This document shows, one piece after another, positions 42,810-46,704 of a DNA stretch of 46,704 nucleotides. Under the pieces are notes generated by a model. It made no database searches. It had not been told where the DNA came from and saw only the letters and a program-made list of their open reading frames with translations. A program made the position numbers and the translations under genes. Source of the DNA: Alphaproteobacteria bacterium (GTDB lineage: Bacteria > Pseudomonadota > Alphaproteobacteria > Caulobacterales > Aquidulcibacteraceae); assembly GCA_016124255.1 (NCBI GenBank), contig WGOB01000025.1, forward strand, positions 1-46,704. Direction: 5' to 3'. Positions within the stretch are counted from its first letter, which is position 1; every line of letters starts with the position of its first letter.

Positions 42810-43838
42810 CTATAACGGCGTTCTGCAATCGTCCGTCCGGAACGTGCGTCCCTGCGCCTGCAGGGCCGCCTTGAACGCCTCCACCGCCGGGCTCCCCCAG
42901 CACGGCAGCAGCGGCACGGGCGCCACGTCCTCCGCCGCCGAGAGCGCGACGAGAAACGCCGTCACGTTCGCGGCCGCGGCGCGGTTGATTGCCCGGGCCG
43001 CGCGGTCGCGCCCGTCGCGCTCGCGTCGCGCCTGCGCGATCCCGCCCGCATCGCCGCGCCGCGCGCGCGCCGCGGCGCTGTCGCTGGCGAACGGCGTGAA
43101 ATTGAGCGGATTGACGATCTCGGCGCCGACCGACAGCGGCCCGATCACCAGCGACGCGAGCGTCGCATAGCGGTAGATCTCCCAGAACTCGTTCCAATCG
43201 CCCTGGGACCATTCGTTGTAGTCGATCGGATCCCACCATTGGCCTTGATGGCCGTCCCAGAGATCGCTCTGCCCCACCACGGTCGGATCGAAATCCCAAA
43301 AGAGATCGAACGCCGCGAGCGGCACGCCGGCATGGTTGACCGCGCGGATCAGCATGAGGCTGCGCTGCGTGCCGCGCCGGAGATCGTCTTCGTTCGGCTT
43401 CAGGAACGCCGCGCGTCCGGCTGTTGCTGTCCGATGCCGGAACACCTCCCGCCCCGTTGCACGCTCGACGATCACGTACGTTGCGCCGAGCGCGGCGTGC
43501 ATGTCGGTTCCCACGCCCGGCCCCCGCGCGTTGTCGACCGTCACCTGCAACCCATAGCGCGCGCGGACCGGCGTCCTGGCCTTGAGCCCGCTGGCGCTCA
43601 GCGCGCGCTCGATCAGCGGCCGCATCACGCTCTGGTTCGGCTCGGCGAGGACGTACGAATGCTGCGAGACCCCGTCGATCCAGTCGAGCGCCACCGCCCC
43701 GCGCAGCTCGTGGTGGTCGGGGAAGAGGATGAGGGCCTGCGCTGCGCGCGGCGGCGCCTGCAGCTGCCGCGCCTCTTCGCGGCTGGCGACGCACCCGGCG
43801 AGCGCTGCCGCCAGGGCCGGGACCAGAATCAACCGCAT
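42810..43838 (-). CDS. Unrecognised lipoprotein with a Trp-rich segment
   Basis: I do not recognise the family of this 342-residue protein. MRLILVPALAAALAGC is a lipoprotein signal with the lipobox LAGC (Cys16). The first half has ALILFPDHHELRGAVALDWI and a stretch resembling envelope lipoproteins with beta-rich domains (ARYGLQVTVDNARGPGVGTD, TYVIVERATGREVFRH). The middle is extraordinarily aromatic, with about eight Trp in 50 residues (FWDFDP, QGQWWDPIDYNEW, DWNEFWEIYRY). The C terminus has two cysteines (LPCWGS, DDCRTPL). The start is ATG 43838, because GAGGAGG sits 6 nt upstream, while ATG 43844 directly abuts that site. It is divergent from the RNase D-like gene. Confidence 0.82.
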   Translation of the reverse strand: MRLILVPALAAALAGCVASREEARQLQAPPRAAQALILFPDHHELRGAVALDWIDGVSQHSYVLAEPNQSVMRPLIERALSASGLKARTPVRARYGLQVTVDNARGPGVGTDMHAALGATYVIVERATGREVFRHRTATAGRAAFLKPNEDDLRRGTQRSLMLIRAVNHAGVPLAAFDLFWDFDPTVVGQSDLWDGHQGQWWDPIDYNEWSQGDWNEFWEIYRYATLASLVIGPLSVGAEIVNPLNFTPFASDSAAARARRGDAGGIAQARRERDGRDRAARAINRAAAANVTAFLVALSAAEDVAPVPLLPCWGSPAVEAFKAALQAQGRTFRTDDCRTPL

Positions 43839-43956
43839 CAGCATCCTCCTCACTATAAGTTGAGGGACGAGGCTTAAGGAACCGAAAACCCGGCCGGGGA
43901 GCCCCACCAAGCCCCCGCGCTTCTCACGCACAGCGATTTGCCGTAAGCGCGGACCC

Positions 43957-44607
43957 ATGACCCGCAAGCTTTCCTTGACCGTCGAGGGCAAGAACGTCGC
44001 CGTCTACGTCCACAAGGGCGACCTGCCGGCCGACGCCTCCTTTGTTGGCCCGGTTGCGGTCGATTGCGAAGCGATGGGCCTGGCGCTTGGGCGCGACAGG
44101 CTTTGCCTCGTCCAGATTTCCGACGGCGGCGACGCGGTGCACCTCGTCCAGATCGCGAAGGAAACGCCGGCGCCGCGCCTGCAGGCGGTGCTGGCGGATC
44201 CCGACACGCTCAAGATCCTGCACTTCGCGCGCTTCGATCTCGCGCTCATGCGCCATCAGCTCGGCGTGATGGCGGCGCCCGTCTATTGCACCAAGATCGC
44301 CTCGCGCCTTGCCCGCACCTACACTGATCGTCACGGCCTGAAGGACGTCGTGAAGGAACTTCTCGGCCGCGACGTCTCGAAGGACCAGCAGAGCTCGGAT
44401 TGGGGCGCCGACCAGCTGAGCGATTCACAGGTCGCCTACGCCGCCGCCGATGTCGTGCATCTCCATGCGCTGCGTGAGAAACTCAACGCAATTCTCGAGC
44501 GCGAAGGGCGCATGACACTGGCGCAGGCCTGTTTCGACTTTCTCCCCGCCCGCGCCGAACTCGATGTCGCCGGCTGGCCCGAGATCGATATTTTCGCCCA
44601 TTCATAA
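43957..44607 (+). CDS. rnd: RNase D-like 3'-5' exonuclease (short, without HRDC)
   Basis: DEDDy exonuclease of 216 residues, probably trimming RNA 3' ends. The four acidic residues and Tyr are seen: Asp36 and Glu38 in AVDCEAMGL, Asp94 in ILHFARFDLALM, and Tyr161/Asp165 in YAAADVVHL. The intervening YCTKIASRLARTYTDRHGLK is the RNase D helix pair. It lacks the C-terminal HRDC domains of E. coli RNase D, as do many short alphaproteobacterial versions, so substrate assignment is tentative. It is divergent from the lipoprotein gene and converges on pal. Confidence 0.88.
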   Translation: MTRKLSLTVEGKNVAVYVHKGDLPADASFVGPVAVDCEAMGLALGRDRLCLVQISDGGDAVHLVQIAKETPAPRLQAVLADPDTLKILHFARFDLALMRHQLGVMAAPVYCTKIASRLARTYTDRHGLKDVVKELLGRDVSKDQQSSDWGADQLSDSQVAYAAADVVHLHALREKLNAILEREGRMTLAQACFDFLPARAELDVAGWPEIDIFAHS

Positions 44608-44639
44608 GCGAAATCCGCGCCGGCAGGGCCGACGCGGAT
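44605..44639 (-). terminator. Terminator hairpin between rnd and pal
   Basis: ATCCGCG and CGCGGAT arms (44613-44639), continued inward by CGGC/GCCG, form a stem of about 12 bp with one G-T wobble and a 3-nt loop. Read on the minus strand it is followed by TTTCGCTT, so it most likely ends pal; it may also stop rnd from the other side, though no T tract follows in that direction. Confidence 0.5.
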
Positions 44640-44676
44640 CGCAGTGCTCAGCACTCTCAGCAATCGATCGGCCCGA

Positions 44677-45198
44677 TCAGGAGATCGCGCCGGAGATGAT
44701 CTGCGTGTGCGCGTTGCGGTTCACCGCCCAGGCTTCTTCGTTCGAACGCGGATCCATCGGCAGCTCTTTGCCGTTCGACGTCGTCTCCACGCGCGCGGCT
44801 TCCACGCCGAGCGAGACGAGGTACGCGCGCGCCGCATTCGCCCGCCGCGACCCGAGCGCGAGGTTGTACTCGCGTGTCCCGCGCTCATCGCAATTGCCTG
44901 CAAGCAGCACCCGCACGGACGGATAGCGCCGGAGCCATTGCGCCTGACGCTCCAGGATCGAGCGCGCCTGCGGCGAAAGATCGGCGCTGTCGAGCGCGAA
45001 GAACACCCGGTCGCTGCCGGCCTGCACCCGGAAGTCTTCGATTGATCCGGGCGCGGGCCCGCTCGGCTGCTGCGGCTGCACCGCGGGCGGCGTCTCTGTC
45101 GGCGGCGCCACCGGCGTCTCGGTCGCCCGGCGGCTGGCGCAGGAAGTGGCGGTGAGCGCGGCGGCCGTCAGCGTGGCCAGCAAAGCGAACTTGCGCAT
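44677..45198 (-). CDS. pal: Peptidoglycan-associated lipoprotein Pal (OmpA-C domain)
   Basis: Outer-membrane lipoprotein binding peptidoglycan through an OmpA-C domain and acting with Tol-Pal in envelope constriction. The 173-residue protein has MRKFALLATLTAAALTATSC (Cys20 lipidated), a Pro-rich linker (PPTETPPAVQPQQPSGP), and the OmpA-like domain with VFFALDSADLSPQARSIL and VLLAGNCDERGTREYNLALG (the DERG site is diagnostic of Pal). SRRANAARAYLVSLGV follows. The start is ATG 45198; upstream codons are non-family. Unusually, it faces away from tolQ instead of following tolB. Confidence 0.93.
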   Translation of the reverse strand: MRKFALLATLTAAALTATSCASRRATETPVAPPTETPPAVQPQQPSGPAPGSIEDFRVQAGSDRVFFALDSADLSPQARSILERQAQWLRRYPSVRVLLAGNCDERGTREYNLALGSRRANAARAYLVSLGVEAARVETTSNGKELPMDPRSNEEAWAVNRNAHTQIISGAIS

Positions 45199-45225
45199 GA
45201 ACGTGATCCCTCTTGATCTTGTGTC

Positions 45226-45245
45226 CCGCACGGCCGGCCGTGCGG
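45226..45245. promoter_or_regulatory. 20-bp perfect palindrome in the pal leader
   Basis: CCGCACGGCC followed by its exact complement spans 45226-45245, between the pal promoter (45275-45303) and the pal start at 45198. In RNA it would form a stem; in DNA it could bind a dimeric regulator. It is not followed by a T tract in either direction. Confidence 0.45.
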
Positions 45246-45274
45246 TCCGTAAGGCGTACCCCCGTACGCGCGCG

Positions 45275-45303
45275 AGTCTACGGCTCGACACGGAGTCTTT
45301 CAA
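45275..45303 (-). promoter_or_regulatory. Probable promoter of pal
   Basis: On the minus strand, TTGAAA (45303-45298), a 17-nt spacer and TAGACT (45280-45275) lie about 77 nt before the pal start. Only one obvious pair is seen. A leader of about 65-70 nt results, containing the 20-bp palindrome. Confidence 0.5.
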
Positions 45304-45390
45304 CCGAACGCGCCGTTAATGTGGCGAATCCGACCCAGAAGAAAGCGCCCCCGCGGCCCGTTTCGCAATCGCGACAAACCCGTCCACGTT

Positions 45391-45414
45391 TTGACAAACT
45401 CCTCCTCCTAAAGC
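45391..45414 (+). promoter_or_regulatory. Possible promoter of tolQR
   Basis: TTGACA (45391-45396) is followed after 12 nt by TAAAGC, which resembles the Caulobacter -10 (CTANAWC), although spacing is short for that consensus. It lies about 74 nt before tolQ. Confidence 0.38.
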
Positions 45415-45487
45415 CGAGTCGGTCGATTGGTGAGCGAGAGCGGGCGGGGGCGTCTGCCGGCGCGGATGGCGAAGCTGAAGGATTGTT

Positions 45488-46195
45488 ATGGAAGGCGAAG
45501 CAGCGCCGGCTCTGAACCCGGACATCACGCTCTGGAGCTTGATCGTCGACGCCGACCCGGTGGTGAAGGCGGTGATGCTCGTGCTCGCCATCGCCTCGCT
45601 ATGGACCTGGGCTGTCGCGGTCGACAAATGGCTTCACTTTGGCGAGATCGAAGGCAAGGCGCGCGCGTTCGAAAAGGTGTTCTGGTCGGGCCAGTCGCTT
45701 GAGGAGCTGGACGATCGCTATTCGGACCGTCCGCGCGACGCGTTCGCCCGCGTCTTCGCCGCCAGCGCCCGCGAGTGGCGCGACCTGCGCCGCGGCGGCC
45801 AGATCAGCCCCGCCGCCGCCGACCTGATGATCGACCGCTGCGACCGGCTTATGCAGGCGCAGATCGCGCGCGAACTTGAACGCGCCGGCCGCGGCTTCGG
45901 CGTTCTCGCGAGCGTCGGCTCCGCGGGCCCCTTCATCGGCCTGTTCGGCACCGTGTGGGGAATCATGAACGCGTTCACATCCATTGCGAACGAACAGCAG
46001 ACCTCCGTCGCCGTCGTCGCGCCGGGCATCTCTGAAGCGCTTCTCGCCACGGCGCTGGGCCTGCTCGCCGCTGTGCCCGCGGTGATCTTTTACAACAAGT
46101 TCACCGGCGATCTCGACCGCTTCGCCGATCGGCTCGAAGGCTTCGCCGATGAAGTCCTGGCGCGGCTCTCGCGTCGTCTCGGCGAGCGCGTGTGA
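45488..46195 (+). CDS. tolQ: Tol-Pal system protein TolQ
   Basis: Inner-membrane proton-channel component that with TolR energises TolA. The 235-residue protein has TM1 near residues 26-45 (VKAVMLVLAIASLWTWAVAV), a long cytoplasmic loop and two further TMs. TM2/TM3 contain VGSAGPFIGLFGTVWGIMNA and ISEALLATALGLLAAVPAVI, the MotA/TolQ/ExbB signature. AAGGA lies 5-9 nt before ATG 45488. It overlaps tolR by one base (TGATG at 46193-46197). The presence of a Pal next door, and the length, favour TolQ over ExbB. Confidence 0.94.
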   Translation: MEGEAAPALNPDITLWSLIVDADPVVKAVMLVLAIASLWTWAVAVDKWLHFGEIEGKARAFEKVFWSGQSLEELDDRYSDRPRDAFARVFAASAREWRDLRRGGQISPAAADLMIDRCDRLMQAQIARELERAGRGFGVLASVGSAGPFIGLFGTVWGIMNAFTSIANEQQTSVAVVAPGISEALLATALGLLAAVPAVIFYNKFTGDLDRFADRLEGFADEVLARLSRRLGERV

Positions 46196-46704
46196 TGGCG
46201 CGCCGGCGCCGCTCGCGCAGGCTGAGCGCGCACGGCCGCGTCAGCCGCAACGCATCCATCAACGTCACGCCCTTCGTCGACGTGATGCTGGTTCTGCTGA
46301 TCGTCTTCATGGTCACCGCCCCGCTTCTGACAGTCGGCGTCGAGCTCAACCTGCCGCGCACCCAGGCGCGGCCGCTCAATCAGGCGGTTGAGCCGCTCAC
46401 GGTTTCGTTGCGCGCTGACGGCGCGCTCTTCCTGCAGGAGACGCCGGTGGAGCTGGAGACATTGCTGCCGCGCCTCGATGCGATTGCCGAGGCCGGCTAC
46501 GACCAGCAGATCTACGTCCGCGCCGATGCGGCGGTGCCCTACAACGCCTTGGCCCAGGTCCTCGCCTCGATGAGCGGCGCCGGCTACTCGCGCGTGTCCC
46601 TCGTGACCGACACGCTGGAACAAGGCGGCCGCACCCCGGCCCGCGCGGCGCGGGGGTCCGCCCCCGATTCCGCCAAACAGAAGTGCGAGGAGGCGCGCTG
46701 CGTC
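46195..46704 (+). CDS. tolR: Tol-Pal system protein TolR, 3' end cut by the window
   Basis: Partner of TolQ, with one membrane helix and a periplasmic domain. At least 170 residues are in the window without a stop. The Arg-rich N terminus (MARRRRSRRLSAHGRV) leads to INVTPFVDVMLVLLIVFMV, holding the conserved membrane Asp. LTVGVELNLPRTQARPL and QIYVRADAAVPYNALAQVLA are ExbD/TolR motifs. The sequence after DTLEQGG is Pro/Ala/Arg-rich with cysteines and extends beyond normal TolR ends, so a long C-terminal tail, or a frameshift near the end, should be considered. tolA is expected next. Confidence 0.92.
   Translation, partial: MARRRRSRRLSAHGRVSRNASINVTPFVDVMLVLLIVFMVTAPLLTVGVELNLPRTQARPLNQAVEPLTVSLRADGALFLQETPVELETLLPRLDAIAEAGYDQQIYVRADAAVPYNALAQVLASMSGAGYSRVSLVTDTLEQGGRTPARAARGSAPDSAKQKCEEARCV

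Noticed and set aside
42547-43794. 415-codon minus-strand frame overlapping the lipoprotein gene
   Set aside because: Arg/Gly-rich; the neighbouring frame has a lipobox and a perfect ribosome site.

Overview
This window is high-GC (roughly two-thirds G+C by hand counts of sample lines), densely packed chromosome from an alphaproteobacterium. It most resembles Caulobacterales and their Hyphomonadaceae-like relatives. The evidence is a trpF-trpB-trpA-accD-folC run, a tsaE-amgK-murU-addB-addA cluster, a ChvI/ChvG two-component pair next to the nitrogen/carbon-type PTS proteins (EIIA-Man, HPr), a DivL-like PAS kinase, and a promoter matching the Caulobacter housekeeping consensus. I see no prophage, insertion sequence, integron, CRISPR array or toxin-antitoxin pair. 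It reads as core genome with a few local oddities.

Layout. 1-3159 (+): end of cmk, rpsA with a strong intrinsic terminator, ihfB, mscL. 3209-8658 (+): trpF, trpB, an unrecognised secreted-protein gene, trpA, accD and folC, chained from trpB onward by 4-nt ATGA overlaps. 8742-17778 (-): tsaE, amgK, murU, addB and addA as one overlapping operon, with trxA after it (tRNA t6A modification, MurNAc recycling, double-strand-break repair). 17901-19501 (+): a ferredoxin reductase and its [2Fe-2S] ferredoxin. 19547-24597 (-): a double M16 zinc protease and a YdeP/FdhF-like molybdopterin oxidoreductase, with a divergent DUF2061 membrane protein and small ferredoxin at 24694-25202 (+). 25199-31625 (-): signalling block read in the order chvI, chvG, EIIA-Man, HPr, a TonB-C-domain protein and a DivL-like kinase. 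31825-33599 (+): a DUF885 lipoprotein carrying an apparent single-base frameshift. 33606-38893 (-): globin, HI0933-type flavoprotein, polA, ICL/PEP-mutase-like protein. 38970-41871: glyoxalase-like protein, zf-CHCC protein, ABC ATPase, ExoD, HIRAN protein. 41894-43838 (-): DUF805, tRNA-Leu(CAG), an unrecognised Trp-rich lipoprotein. 43957 to the end: RNase D-like exonuclease, then pal (-) divergent from tolQ-tolR (+).

How the genes work together. The trp/acc/fol run supplies tryptophan, malonyl-CoA and folates. The tsaE-to-addA operon couples tRNA modification, wall recycling and recombination repair. ChvGI with EIIA-Man and HPr forms the envelope-stress/phosphotransfer module, but hprK, which normally sits inside it, is absent. 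pal and tolQR form the envelope-constriction machine, but in a rearranged orientation.

The best leads for something new are the compositionally foreign secreted-protein gene inside the trp operon, the loss of hprK while HPr keeps Ser46, the divergent pal/tolQR arrangement with a 20-bp palindrome in the pal leader, the altered proofreading motif in PolA, the unknown Trp-rich lipoprotein, and the stop-to-start chain polA / flavoprotein / globin. I did not find a clearly new multi-gene defence or biosynthetic system.
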